Shown piece by piece: positions 23,137 through 33,588 of a DNA stretch of 64,000 bases (its first letter is position 1; each line of letters begins with the position of its first letter). The notes beneath the pieces are model-generated. The model saw only the letters and a program-made list of their open reading frames with translations, did no database searches and was not told where the DNA came from. This DNA comes from Paramyrothecium sp. XJ0827 (taxonomy: Eukaryota > Ascomycota > Sordariomycetes > Hypocreales > Stachybotryaceae). The position numbers and the translations under genes were made by a program. The stretch spans positions 3,968,001 through 4,032,000 of the forward strand of contig JAJFPB010000002.1 in the NCBI GenBank assembly GCA_020881915.1. Reading direction: 5' to 3'.

Positions 23137-25406
23137 GCTGGCTGCTGGAAGCGGTATCGACCGGAATGATGTTCTTTTGTCGCTCAGGTTAAAATCTTGG
23201 CCAAGACCGGATTCTCTTGTATTTAGCATCGTCGGTGTTGCATGGGCTCTCTGTGCATTTAGAACGAGTAGCATTGTTTAATGGCATGTCCTTGTTTCCT
23301 CCCATTACCTTTCTTGTTGTGTCTCCACATTGCATTTGTCCTGGGTATTCGTCTTGTTTGCTGTGGACCTAGCTCCTTGTGCTCTGGGTACATGCGATGT
23401 GGCATGAGGACCGGTCATAGCCCATTTACGTCCGAATTTATTCGGCATGTCGCTCCTGTTGAATAAGCCTGCTCACCATCCAGCGTTATGTGAGACTGAC
23501 GAGCTGATACGAACACCTAGGGTACGCGAGGACCAAAGCGCCGGTCCTCGTCCCACCTCCGCGGAAGGAGGAGGAGTCATTACTCCGTGCTTGAGACAGT
23601 GACGGCGCCACGATGATCTTTCCAGGGTAGACGCTCTTTGGGCTCGAGAACCGCCGTGCGCCCCTGGTATCTGCCGGGCCAGTGAAGCTCAGTCTCTGGG
23701 ATTTCTGTCTCTGTTTGGCTCCAAGCGGTGGGATGAGCCCGTGCGTTTGGTTGCGTTGCTCCGTGGTTGGCTGCGTCTTGCCCGGGGCGACGAGAGATTG
23801 GTTTCTGAGGGCGGCGCATGTGACGTCCTGTGGTGTGCTTTGACGGGTGCTTTTGTATCTTACCGCAAAGTGGTCTTGCCTACCGGATACCGTGAGAGCC
23901 GACACCTCGAGCTTCTGTCGATGCGAAAGAGGCCTTTCTGCTATCTCTAGCAGTTTTCTTTTATTCTGTCACCTGACGAGTTTAGAAGAAGAAAAGAGAC
24001 AGACGCACTTATGCAAGCTGCGAGAACGGCGCATCCCTCGACTTGGCTCTCGGGTCCGGCTCGTGGCTCGCCATGCGTTCGCACTGGGATGAGACATGGA
24101 AGCGAACCCAGCACCACGGCGCCTCGGGGAGTTCTGGCCTCGCCCACTGCTCTCATCCAACAAGGCCATTTGTCTCACCGCCACGACTGCCGGACCCAGT
24201 GGCTCGGTGTTCCTGGGTGCTTCTCTCTTCACTTCCACGACACAGAACCCGGCTCCTAATCTCTCTCTTCGGAGAAGTGCAGTGCATACCACGACCACCC
24301 CCCAACAGGGAAACAACTCGGAGAAGTGCTTGTTTGCTGGTGCCTACCACGCTCCGAAAGCGGACCCGCGCACAAGCTTTGCTGGTATGTTGGGAGAGTG
24401 AGAGACGCTTTCTGAACAAGCTTTGTAGAGGTCCTTTTCCTTCCGCTGCGCAAGCGTCGTGAAAGTATGGGAGGCCATGGGTGGGGAGGGCACAATGCGT
24501 GTGAGATGCATGGAAGATGTGTGTGACCGTCTCAGAGCACCGGGGTGTGGCAAAAGGAAAGAATGGCGAGACCATGGCCAATGTGAAGAGGCGACGAGAC
24601 AGCAAGTAAATGTCCACGACTTAACTATGCATGGCATTTCGTCACCCTCTAATCCCGGCTCCCTGGTGCTGCAGCCTTCTCCCGTCGTTTCAATCTCGTG
24701 TGGCCTTTGCCTACTTTTCATCAGCACATATGCTGGTTCTATGCAGCTGCGTAGATGAAGACTGTCTGCGCGGATGAAGGCTGTCGACATGAAGCCTTGG
24801 TAAAGGCAGACATCTTGGCCCCGTGCCTCGCCTCTGTGCGATTTATACGTGCGTATGCCAGCATACACTCGTTTACGCCCCGAGCAAGAATGACGGAGAG
24901 ACCCTTTTTGCATAACCGTCTTCTCCTTTCTCTTCCTCTCTTCCTCTCTCTCTCCCCCCGCCGGTTCGGCCTTACCGTCTCTCATTGGTCTCTGGCGTGA
25001 TGAAGGTTTCTGGTGACGCACGAGGATCGTTCCCAAACACCCCTCCCATCTCGTAAGCCGGGTTCCTGGCCCCCGTAGCGTCCGCGCCCAACAAGTTTGT
25101 CCGAGCTCATGTCCGCCGAGCGTATGGTTGTGTTTTGGAGGCATCTCCACGGCCGAGTAGCGGAAAGGAAGAGAGAAAAAAACAAAAAAAAACAAAAAAC
25201 AAACTCTTGACGGACCTGCAAAGCTTGCTTCACATTTATGATTTCTCTTCGCACTTTGTTTCTGGCTTAGTATAAACATTGTCCTGGTTCCGTCTTTCGG
25301 CCGGTACCTTTTCTCTCTCACCAACAAACCTGTGTCCTTTGAAACAATAACCTGCGTCCCTTTGAAAACTCGAGAACGCCTTATTTGTTTCTTGGCCGCT
25401 TGTGTC
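23137..25406. other. Intergenic, no gene supported
   Basis: The first 300 bp are probable 3' UTR. Several frames, including a long minus-strand one covering 25594-24344, show no domain and overlap the start of the next gene antisense. A CT-rich tract (24921-24959) and A-rich tract (25174-25201) precede the next gene and look like core promoter/leader. Confidence 0.5.
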
Positions 25407-26399
25407 ATGGACACATCACACCCGCTCGAAGACACAGGGGCTGGCTCGAAAATGCAGACGCCGGTGGACATGGCCATCAACGACGGATACCCTCTGTGGT
25501 GCGACCAGGAGAGGGACCGCCGCGAACAGCTCCAAAGGACCTGTGACGAGCTCAATTCGCGGATGGACGGGCAGTTCCAGGCTCTACAGCACATCCTGAT
25601 GCCAGAGGACAGGACGGTGGCTGACAGGACGCGGCACTCGTCACATTATGCCCTCGACTACGCTTCGGACAGAAGCCATCCACACATAGAAGAGGGTCTT
25701 AGAGAGTGGTGGAATACGCGTCCACTCCCTCTTCTGCGGACGAGGCATTCAGACGGATGCGTCGACCGCAGATATCGTGTCGACAAGAAGGCGATCCCCC
25801 GTGCGCGAATCCTTCCCCTGCCCTATTCACGACGAGAGTTCTCAAACCCCGTGAGACTACGGTCCATCATGTCGGCGCCGTCCTTGGGCCGCGAGAACTC
25901 TACCTGGCCGAGCCCGGCGGTGGCTCCCGTGGAGACCCATGCTCAGAAGCTGCCGAGTATGCGATGCGACTCTGTCGAGGCGTCAACACGTCCCAGCACG
26001 AGCCAGACGGTCGGCAACACCACCATATTCACAGCGACCCCGGCGGGGCGGTCGCCGTCCGTGTCGACACTTGATAGCGACAGTGAGTTTGACTTCTACG
26101 ACGAAGACTACGACGACGACGACATCATGACTGACTGCTCGTGGACCGGCACGAGCCCACAGCTTTCAGAGAGAGCGGCGCCTAGGCCCCAGCAGAGCAC
26201 GTGGTTCCGCGACTTTGCCCTGGACAACCCGTTCGGCCGGTGCGGCCGGTGCCGGAGCATGGGCGAGCAGCAGCGGTGCGTGCTCCCGCCGCCGCCGTGG
26301 CACTGGGGCTACCACCGGTACACGTGCGCCGAGTGCAAGCGCAACGGGGGCTGCTGCGACAACCTGCCGGGGCTGCTGGAGGAGCGCGTGCAAGTGTAA
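25407..26399 (+). CDS. Orphan protein with acidic patch and Cys-rich C-terminus
   Basis: A 330-residue single-exon protein I cannot name. The N-terminal third is predicted helical and charged (DQERDRREQLQRTCDELNSR), the middle is Ser/Pro-rich and disordered, an acidic run (EFDFYDEDYDDDD) lies near 224-236, and the last 52 residues hold Cys at 279, 282, 291, 307, 310, 316 and 317 in the pattern CX2C-X8-C-X15-C-X2-C-X5-CC with two His between, which could bind zinc. The long conserved-looking WHWGYHRYTCAEC block suggests selection on the C-terminus. The frame opens at 25332, 25 codons further up; I chose the Met at 25407, but either is possible. Confidence 0.65.
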   Translation: MDTSHPLEDTGAGSKMQTPVDMAINDGYPLWCDQERDRREQLQRTCDELNSRMDGQFQALQHILMPEDRTVADRTRHSSHYALDYASDRSHPHIEEGLREWWNTRPLPLLRTRHSDGCVDRRYRVDKKAIPRARILPLPYSRREFSNPVRLRSIMSAPSLGRENSTWPSPAVAPVETHAQKLPSMRCDSVEASTRPSTSQTVGNTTIFTATPAGRSPSVSTLDSDSEFDFYDEDYDDDDIMTDCSWTGTSPQLSERAAPRPQQSTWFRDFALDNPFGRCGRCRSMGEQQRCVLPPPPWHWGYHRYTCAECKRNGGCCDNLPGLLEERVQV

Positions 26400-26564
26400 G
26401 AAGGGGGCTGATTCAACAGGGCGGCTCGAGGGAGGTGGAAGTGTACATGTGTGGCACGGCTTGTTCTTCTATATTGCATCGGCGCGGCGCAGAGACGGCT
26501 GGGAAAAGCATGGCGACTTGACCATGGGCTAGTTCAAAGGGTCTGTATATGTGTCAGCAGGAGG

Positions 26565-26782
26565 GTCTTGCATTGGCTTGACGGTCAGATGGAAAGGTGG
26601 TGTGTATATCAAAGACGGTTGCACCAAGAGAAGGGGTTGTGGCTGGGGTCGACTCGACTTAACCGTGGCCTTGTAAGGACTACATGCGTATCGGCATTAA
26701 GGTCTTGTATTGACTGGACAGTCAGATGGAAAGGAGTTGTGTATCGATGACAGTTGCACTAAAAGAAGAGGATTGAGGCTGC
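26565..26782 (+). repeat. Pair of ~80-bp imperfect direct repeats
   Basis: Unit 1 (26565-26645) and unit 2 (26702-26782) share long identical blocks such as GGTCAGATGGAAAGG versus CAGTCAGATGGAAAGG and the GTTGCAC...AAGAGAAG block. Many differences are C/T or G/A. They lie just downstream of the Cys-rich orphan gene. Confidence 0.75.
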
Positions 26783-27838
26783 AGGCCGCAAGTGTCCGCT
26801 TAGAAGGACCATAATAGACTCATCAGGACATCATGCCTAACGACGGGCAAGGCTGAGATCCAGGTCCAGCATTGACAAGCTCAGAGAAGAGTAAATATGA
26901 CAAACAGAAAAGCAGCACGAGTCCGATGTCGTCCGCCCCGTGCGACCTCCCGTCCCACCGCCACGGGCAGACATTGTGCATGTGAAGCCGGCGGCTGGCC
27001 CAGGAGCAGTCTTGGCCATGCCCCTAGCCAGCCTCGGACCCTCACGGGCTGAAGGGACTAGGCGTACCAAGGCCGTGGGACTGCGCATCACCTGCTGCAT
27101 GCTATAGTGCTCGCGCGGCAGCTAGAGGGCAGAGCTGAGCTGCATCAGAGCCCAACGGAAAAAGGCTGCATCGACGAATCCACCAGAAGATCTTAAGCAT
27201 ACCCTTAAGCTCTCCCCACATTGATCCGCCACCAGCTGCGTGCTTCAGCTGCACGAGGACGATCTCTCGTTCTTGGCTTTTTTTTTTTCCTCCTCTTCTT
27301 CTTTCGGTGCAGTAACGTAGTAGCTCGCGCCGGCGTCGAGCCATGGCCTCGTCAGGGGGCGAAGGGCTCGTGTGTCCAAGCACCAAGACTCCTCCCAGTG
27401 TAATGCGATGCCGTTTCACGAAACGTAGAATTTTTTTTATCAATCGATCTTAGCTGCTCGGACTCCACCATCCCAACCCGGAAGCTTCCGACCGGCGTGC
27501 CAGGGATGCTCGGGGATTGGGAGGAGTTCGACGAGTGAGTTCCGCTTTTCGACCTGTTATGACCACATGACTTTTTTTCCAAATAGTCCTGTCAGGCCAA
27601 GAGGCAACCTGAAAGTGATGGGACCGAAACAACGGGGAGAAAACTTCCTGACACAAGGCAAGGAATGGGGGGGAAAAAATTGATCCCACGGCGCCAAGAC
27701 AACGCGGCAACAAGGATGTCATCGCTAGTTGCTGCAGGGCGACAAGGGGTGGGGGAAAGGGCCATTGCTTTTACTGGAGAGTTTTGGGGGGCCTTTGGGG
27801 GCTGCAGATGCTGCGCGGCGCCGTGCTGTAGTGGACTG

Positions 27839-27850
27839 ATCTTATCAGAT
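27839..27850 (-). promoter_or_regulatory. Iron-GATA (SreA-type) site 1
   Basis: On the minus strand this reads ATCTGATAAGAT, a full match to ATCWGATAA, the known consensus of the fungal iron repressors SreA/SRE. It lies about 1.27 kb upstream of the siderophore transporter start. The match is seen; binding is inferred. Confidence 0.6.
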
Positions 27851-27915
27851 CGCCCGTGTGGCCGGATCAGATTACAGCAGCGCGCTGGTCGGGCTCGGGC
27901 TGGGCTCCGCAGTTA

Positions 27916-27927
27916 ATCTTATCAGAT
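27916..27927 (-). promoter_or_regulatory. Iron-GATA (SreA-type) site 2
   Basis: The same 12-mer as site 1, 77 bp further on, in the same orientation. A one-mismatch relative (ATCAGATTA, 27866-27874) lies between the two. Tandem GATA sites are usual for this regulator class. Confidence 0.6.
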
Positions 27928-29116
27928 GCGAGCGACCCCACTTCGCCTGTTCCCCAGCAGTCCGAGCCGGGGGGGTCACAGAGAGCACAGAGCACAGAGC
28001 CCCCAGGCGTTTTCCTCCTCTGGGATGAGCGACTTTTTTTCCCTTTCTCTTCCTTTGATGCTTATTCGAGGTGAGGCAAAATGGATCCCCCCGAGCAAGG
28101 ATAAGCTTGAAATTTTTTCTTCTCCCTTCCCCTCCGTTGTCGTCTCCTCGGCGAGTAATCTGCCGGGTGGTCGCTGGGGGGAGGAGATGGTTCATGACAC
28201 GACTGATTGATAACAGCGACTTTCTATGTTGTCTGTGCGACGTGAACCGCTGCGAGTGACCCTTGATCTAGGGTTTAAGTGTGAAGCTTCATGTAAGACC
28301 TGTCTAGTTGGCCGGTTAATACAATGCGACTGCAATCCCTCTCACCGATCCACCATCAACCACACAACTGTCGGGTTCTAGACGCCAGACATGGACGCGC
28401 CGCCCAACTCATTGTCATCACATCATGTCACCCTTCTCGGCGTCTCCTCTGCTCTGCTCTGCCCTCTCCCACATCCCTTGGTCCCCCTGCGGAAGGATCC
28501 TTGCTGCCTTTAGACCGGCTCGATTCCCACTTGGCCCTCGCCTCTTCTGAGCTGGACTCTTCCCTCTCGTGGCGGTGCCCCTCCCGATACCCACAGCGCC
28601 ATTGGAGCATGGGCCCGCCACTCTGCAGCCCTGGGCCCCGGTCGGCTCTTGATCGCCAAGGCCAGAGAGGGTGAGACCATTCCCGATAGTTGGCTGGCCC
28701 GTGGGCTGCCGGGAGCAGGAGGGACTGAGATTTTGGTGCCAGCCGCAGGCCAGGCCTGACCGACCTGGTGGGCGATATCGGGTCGAGGCTATTCTGTGTG
28801 GAACCACTTGCTGGCCCATCCTTGACTCTGCTCGGAGCTGTCCTTGGCTGCCAGTACGTTATGGGGCCGTCTCCGTCGAAAAGGGTTCGTCTGCCTTTTC
28901 CATAAGAAGCCCTTGATGGGCCGATCGATTCCTGCAGCTCCCCTCGGTTCTCCTTCCCTCCCATCCCCATCAAGCCCTCTTCTTCCCACCGCGGGCCTGT
29001 CGAACCAAACGGATCTGCCAGTTCTCTCTGTTCTGGTTTCCGCCTCTTCTTGGGTCTCTCCAGCGTTCGCAGATCTCCCCACGGAAAAAAACAAGTCGTA
29101 AAGCTTCCTTCTCACC

Positions 29117-31179
29117 ATGGCGACCCTCGAGACCATGGTGCAGCCCGTCGTGCAGCAGGTCGCGGAGGAGAAGCGCGCCGCCATCATCGACTCTGAGAAG
29201 AACATCAACGGCAACCACTCCGACGATGACTCGGACGCCAAGTCCGAGAACTTCCAGCCCGGTGTCCAGCGCGTCCGTGCCATCACCTCCGTCTGGAGCT
29301 TGAAGACCATGTGGTTGATGTTCGCCCTGTAAGTTGTCCCAGCCTTCGGGCTTCACGCGCGGAGCGTTTGTGTGCTCACAATGGCTTCAAGCTTCTACCT
29401 CGTCTCCTTCGTCGCCGCCCTGCTCGTCTCCGTCCAGGGCTCGCTCAACGCCTACGTCACCTCCAGCTTCCAGCAGCACGGCCTGCTGACCGCCTCCAAC
29501 GTCGTCTCCTCCATCATCAGCGGCTGCTGCACCCTGACCCTGGCCAAGATCATCGACATCTGGGGCCGCGTCGAGGGCTTCCTGTTGATGGTCCTCATGG
29601 TCGTCGTCAGCTGCATCATGAAGGCCACCTGCAAGGACATGGAGACCTACATCGGCGCCCACACCCTCTACTGGACGGGTCACATCGGCATGATGGTGAG
29701 TTGAAACGCCAAAAAATCCGTGAATCCAGCGAGATCTGGCTAACGCTGCCTGACAGTACGTTATCGACATCATGATTGCCGACATGACCACCCTCCGCAA
29801 CCGCATGATCATGATTGGCATCAACAACACCCCCAACATCGCCAGCACCTTTGCCGGCCCCATCATCGCGCAGCTCTTCTACGAGAACCTCAACTTCCGC
29901 TGGGCCTTTGGCGCTTTCGCCATCATCCTCGTCGGCGTCTGCCTGCCTGTCCTCGTCGCCCTGCTCCTCCTGCAGATGAAGGCTGACAAGGCCGGACTCA
30001 TTGAGAAGACGGACTCGGGCCGTACCTGGTACCAGTCCATCTGGTACTACGTTGTGCAGTTCGATGGTATGTATTCCTCCGCTGACGACGGTTTGCATTC
30101 TGTGGACTAACCACGCCTCGCAGTTGCCGGCATTATCCTCATCACCGCCACCTTTGTGCTCATCCTGCTGCCGTTCAGCATCAACGCTTACGCCCCCAAG
30201 GGCTGGGCATCCGGCTACATCATCGCCATGGAGGTTTTGGGCTTCGCCTGCGGTGTCTTCTTCTACATCTGGGAGAGCAAGCTCGCGCCTGTCCAGTTCC
30301 TGCCCTGGAAGTTCCTCAGGGAGCGCACCATCATCGGATCTTGCCTGCTCTACGCCATCATGTTCATTTCCTGCTTGTGAGTCGCGCCCGGGAGACCTAG
30401 AAACGAGCGAGCCCAACTGACCCGAATACAGCTGCTGGAACAGCTACTTCTATTCCTACCTGCAGGTGGTCCACCGACTGAGCATCGCCACTGCCGGCTA
30501 CACGCTCAACGCCTTCTCCCTGACCTCCTACATCTTCTCCCCCATCTTTGGAGCGTAAGTTCTCCCGAAGCCCGTTAGAGAGGGCAACAGTTACTGACCT
30601 TCTCCTAGACTGATCGCCTACACTGGTCGCTACAAGTGGGTCGCCTACATTGGTGTTCCCTTCATGCTGCTGGGCACTGCTCTCCTCATCCCCTTCCGCA
30701 CCCCAGACACCAGCGTCGGCATCCTCGTCATGACCCAGATCTTTGTTGGCTTCGGTAGCGGCCTGTTCGCCACCTGCGGCGCGCTCGCCGTGCAAGTGCC
30801 CGTCTCCCACCAGGAGATCGCCGTCGTCACCGCCATCTGGGGTCTCTTCGGATCCATTGGCGCTGCCATCGGCGGTGCCATCGCCGGCGCCATGTGGACC
30901 AACATCCTGCCCCGCGAGCTCCTGAAGCGCCTGCCCGAGGCGTCCAAGGACCAGGCCCGCACCATCTTCGGCGATATGGTGCTGCAGATGTCCTTCGCCG
31001 ACGGCACCCCGGAGCGCGATGCCATCGTCGGCGCGTACGGCGACGTGCAGAGGAAGATGGTCATTGCCGGTGCCTGCTTCATGCCCCTGTGCGCGCTCGC
31101 CATCTTCCTGTGGAAGAACGTCGACCTCAAGAAGCTCGAGGAGGAGAAGGGCAAGCAGACCAAGGGCACCGTCTGGTAA
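29117..31179 (+). CDS. Siderophore-iron transporter, MFS SIT/ARN (Mir) family
   Basis: Six exons (29117..29328, 29392..29695, 29757..30066, 30124..30376, 30432..30554, 30609..31179) give 590 residues; introns are 54-63 bp and every join keeps the frame. A hydrophilic N-terminus of about 60 residues precedes roughly 14 membrane segments, the SIT layout rather than the 12 of common MFS proteins. Blocks such as QGSLNAYVTSSFQQHGLL, ADMTTLRNRMI, YFYSYLQVVHRLSIATAGY and the C-terminal LPRELLKRLPEASKDQARTI are those of fungal siderophore transporters (MirA/B/C, Sit1, Arn). It would import ferric siderophores by proton symport at the plasma membrane. Two SreA-type sites upstream support iron repression. 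No siderophore biosynthesis gene is adjacent. Substrate cannot be told from sequence. Confidence 0.93.
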
Positions 31180-31691
31180 ACGAGCAACATAAAACTGGCG
31201 CTGTTTGGGAGTAACGAAAACGTAATATACCTCGGGGAAGGACGGGCGGATAAAAGTCTTTATATACATTCTAATGATTGCATATACAACTAATACCATA
31301 AAGATTTTTCTTTCACGATTGGGTGCCTTGCTGCGTGACGAATTGCAATGTTGATGGAAAGCTTGAGGAGAAAGCGAGTTTTGGAGTGAGAGCGTTTAAG
31401 CATGACTGGTTGTACTTTCTACTTACATGCTGTACTTCGTCAACGTCTTGAATTCCAGGTCTTCCTCCGCGGCTGCCCTAAAAATGAGCTGAAACAATGG
31501 GTAGCAACTGCACGCTGCCGTGCTGAGCCTCATACCATTTCGTATTGATCCTCGGCAACTTGACTTTCATCTTGCACAGTTCCACAGACTGAGCCCATTG
31601 TTTACCAACTTGTTTTGAGAGCACCATTTTCGACAGCATCACAGCAATTATCACATCTTTGACGTAACGGACACAGCAGTCGACACAAATA
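31180..31691. other. Intergenic between transporter and PAP2 gene
   Basis: The first part is AT-rich 3' UTR; the remainder is the PAP2 promoter. No gene seen. Confidence 0.5.
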
Positions 31692-32839
31692 ATGACCAAA
31701 CCACCATCGACGCCGCCCGAGAACCAAGGGCGTGCTGCCGCCTGCCAGGCATTCCTCATCCAATGGTTCAAGCTGATGTGGCTCGACATGGCTTGCATGA
31801 CCGCCGTCGGCGGCATCGCTTTCGCGGTACGTCCTAGATCCTTTACCTCGGGTTGCCTGAACTGATCGTCGTGGACCTGCAGGTTTATCGGTCCCCCGTC
31901 CCATATGCTCGGACATTCCCCATCACGTTCAACGGCTCCGGCGATATCGTCTACCCAGAACTGGCCTACCCCTATCGCGGCTGGATCATCCCGTCATGGC
32001 TCTCTGGTGTTCTCGCGTTCGTGGTGCCCTTGGTCATTTTCGCTCTCGCCCAATTCCGCATCAGGTCTGCCTGGGATTTCAGCAGCGCCCTGGTGGGCAC
32101 TACATGGGCCATCTTGCTGGGCTCCCTGGCCCAAGTCGTCATCAAGCAGCTCGTGGGCGGATTTCGGCCGCACTTCTTGGACGTCTGCCAGCCAGACATC
32201 AATCTGGCGGCCAACCAAAATAAAACAGGTCTCAACGCTGTCGGGTTCCAGCGCATCATGTACACTATCGACATTTGCACCAATCCGGACAAGGAAATGA
32301 TCAAGATGGCCATTACGGCTTTCCCAAGTGGCCATTCAGTGGCCGCCTTCTCAAGCTATGGTTTCCTCTTCCTGTGGCTAAACGCGAAACTCAAAGTCTG
32401 GTCCGATCACAAGCCTGCCTTCTGGAAATTGATGCTCACTCTACTTCCACTCCTTGCGGCCCTTTACATCGTTTGCACTCTGACTATTGATGCCGCTCAT
32501 AGCTGGTATGATATTGTTGCCGGTTCCTTGATTGGGCTCCTTACCGCCATTGCATCCTACCGCGCAGCTTATGCCGGGGTCTGGGACTGGAGGTACAATC
32601 ACCTCCCTTTGCAGCCTCTAGAAGCCTTCCAATATTGCACAAGGAGAGACATGGAATATGCAGGACAAACGTTTACCCGGCGTGCGGGTTGGGGAGCGCG
32701 GACACAAGACCCATTCGAGACGAGAATCATCGACGTGGGCCGCAGCCGTCCGTCTCAGGACGAAGCCATTACTGGCGCCAGTTCCGATACACCCAACACA
32801 CCAGATTCGGTGACAATGAGTGGTGCTCTGCGTGTGTAA
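31692..32839 (+). CDS. PAP2-family lipid phosphate phosphatase-like membrane protein
   Basis: Exon 1 (31692..31826) and exon 2 (31883..32839) give 363 residues with a 56-bp intron. About six membrane helices and the PAP2 motifs are visible: C1 KQLVGGFRP (133-141), C2 PSGHS (193-197) and C3 around TIDAAHSWYD (246-255), with the nucleophilic H251 and D255 kept. Enzymes of this type (yeast Dpp1/Lpp1) remove phosphate from phosphatidate, diacylglycerol pyrophosphate or isoprenoid phosphates at ER, vacuole or Golgi membranes. The SR dipeptide that normally opens C3 is replaced by T244-L245, so the phosphate-binding Arg appears missing. The start is set by exon 1, which supplies the first helix; the downstream frame alone would begin inside the intron. 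Confidence 0.9.
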
Positions 32840-33450
32840 GGGATGATTCGACTTCCGAATTTTCCAGGGGAAACTCAAGATACAACATTAGTATACAACA
32901 ACATGGTTATGGTGGAACTGAATGACGGTATAGTAGGATATGGCAATGGGAGAGATGAGACGCAGTGTGTGCAGTATGTACATTCGTTTTCAACAATGTG
33001 AATCAGTCTTCATCTTAGACGTACATTGACACCTACCTTGAAGTGATAAATGGCCAGTCTTGTTTCTCCGGGAATTACACTCGGCAATAATTTCATGAGC
33101 AGCCTTCATTGGGGGTTGTGGTTAGTTACCTCAGGGAAAGAGAGTTGTTCAGCTTGCTGATTGGTTGATGTGTTAGTGACCCCCACCCGCTCAACTTGGT
33201 CAACCATTTGCCGACGATGCATCGTGGGCCGTCTCAGTCTCCATCCCTGCTCCGGCTAAGCCTGAATATTAGTAATAAAAAGAATAAATACTGCGATGAA
33301 CCCATGAATTGCTGCAACAGGACAAAAGAGGAATGATAAGCGAAGGGGGCAAAGACCGGTGAGAGAAGATTATGAGAGGCAAAAAAAAGAACAAGGAAAA
33401 AAGAAGATAGACGGACAAAGACAAGAATTGGACTGAAATCGTCAAGAGAA
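32840..33450. other. Intergenic, no gene seen
   Basis: 3' flank of the PAP2 gene and 3' flank of the tRNA. Contains A-rich stretches near 33380-33420; nothing else stands out. Confidence 0.5.
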
Positions 33451-33588
33451 GCCCTACGTGGGGGTCGAACCCACAGCCTCGGGATTTGCTAATAGACTAT
33501 ATCATGACACTGTCAGTCCTGGGACGCGGTTGGGGGCTTCGTCGAGATCCACTCACAGTCCCGCGCGCTACCATTGCGCCAGCAGGGC
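33451..33588 (-). tRNA. tRNA with a 67-nt intron, anticodon GTG (probable His)
   Basis: On the minus strand a complete cloverleaf can be drawn. The acceptor pairs GCCCTGC with GTAGGGC (one G-T), the D stem pairs GCGC with GCGC around loop AATGGTA, the anticodon stem pairs CGGGA with TCCCG, the variable loop is AGGCT and the T arm is GTGGG-TTCGACC-CCCAC. Pol III A box (TGGCGCAATGG) and B box (GGTTCGACCCC) match. The 5' half of the anticodon loop reads CTGTGA, so with an intron after position 37 (33552..33486) the anticodon is GTG. The discriminator base is T, unusual for tRNA-His, and the downstream T-run is weak, so the identity is less sure than the tRNA call. Confidence 0.75.

Larger units (their letters stand above)
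26400..29116. other. Long intergenic region with regulatory sites and a direct repeat
   Basis: No gene is supported. It contains an 80-bp imperfect direct repeat (26565-26645 and 26702-26782), two identical iron-GATA 12-mers (27839 and 27916) and, from about 28.3 kb, a CT-rich leader running to the siderophore transporter. Confidence 0.55.

Noticed and set aside
22417..23274. 285-codon minus-strand frame opposite the GH72 C-terminus
   Set aside because: Antisense shadow with low-complexity composition.
24344..25594. 416-codon minus-strand frame
   Set aside because: Overlaps the start of the plus-strand Cys-rich gene, translation is irregular, no domain or start context; judged chance in GC-rich DNA.
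29616..31299. Two long minus-strand frames opposite the siderophore transporter
   Set aside because: Antisense to conserved membrane exons; Asp/Gly/Glu-rich reversal of hydrophobic codons.
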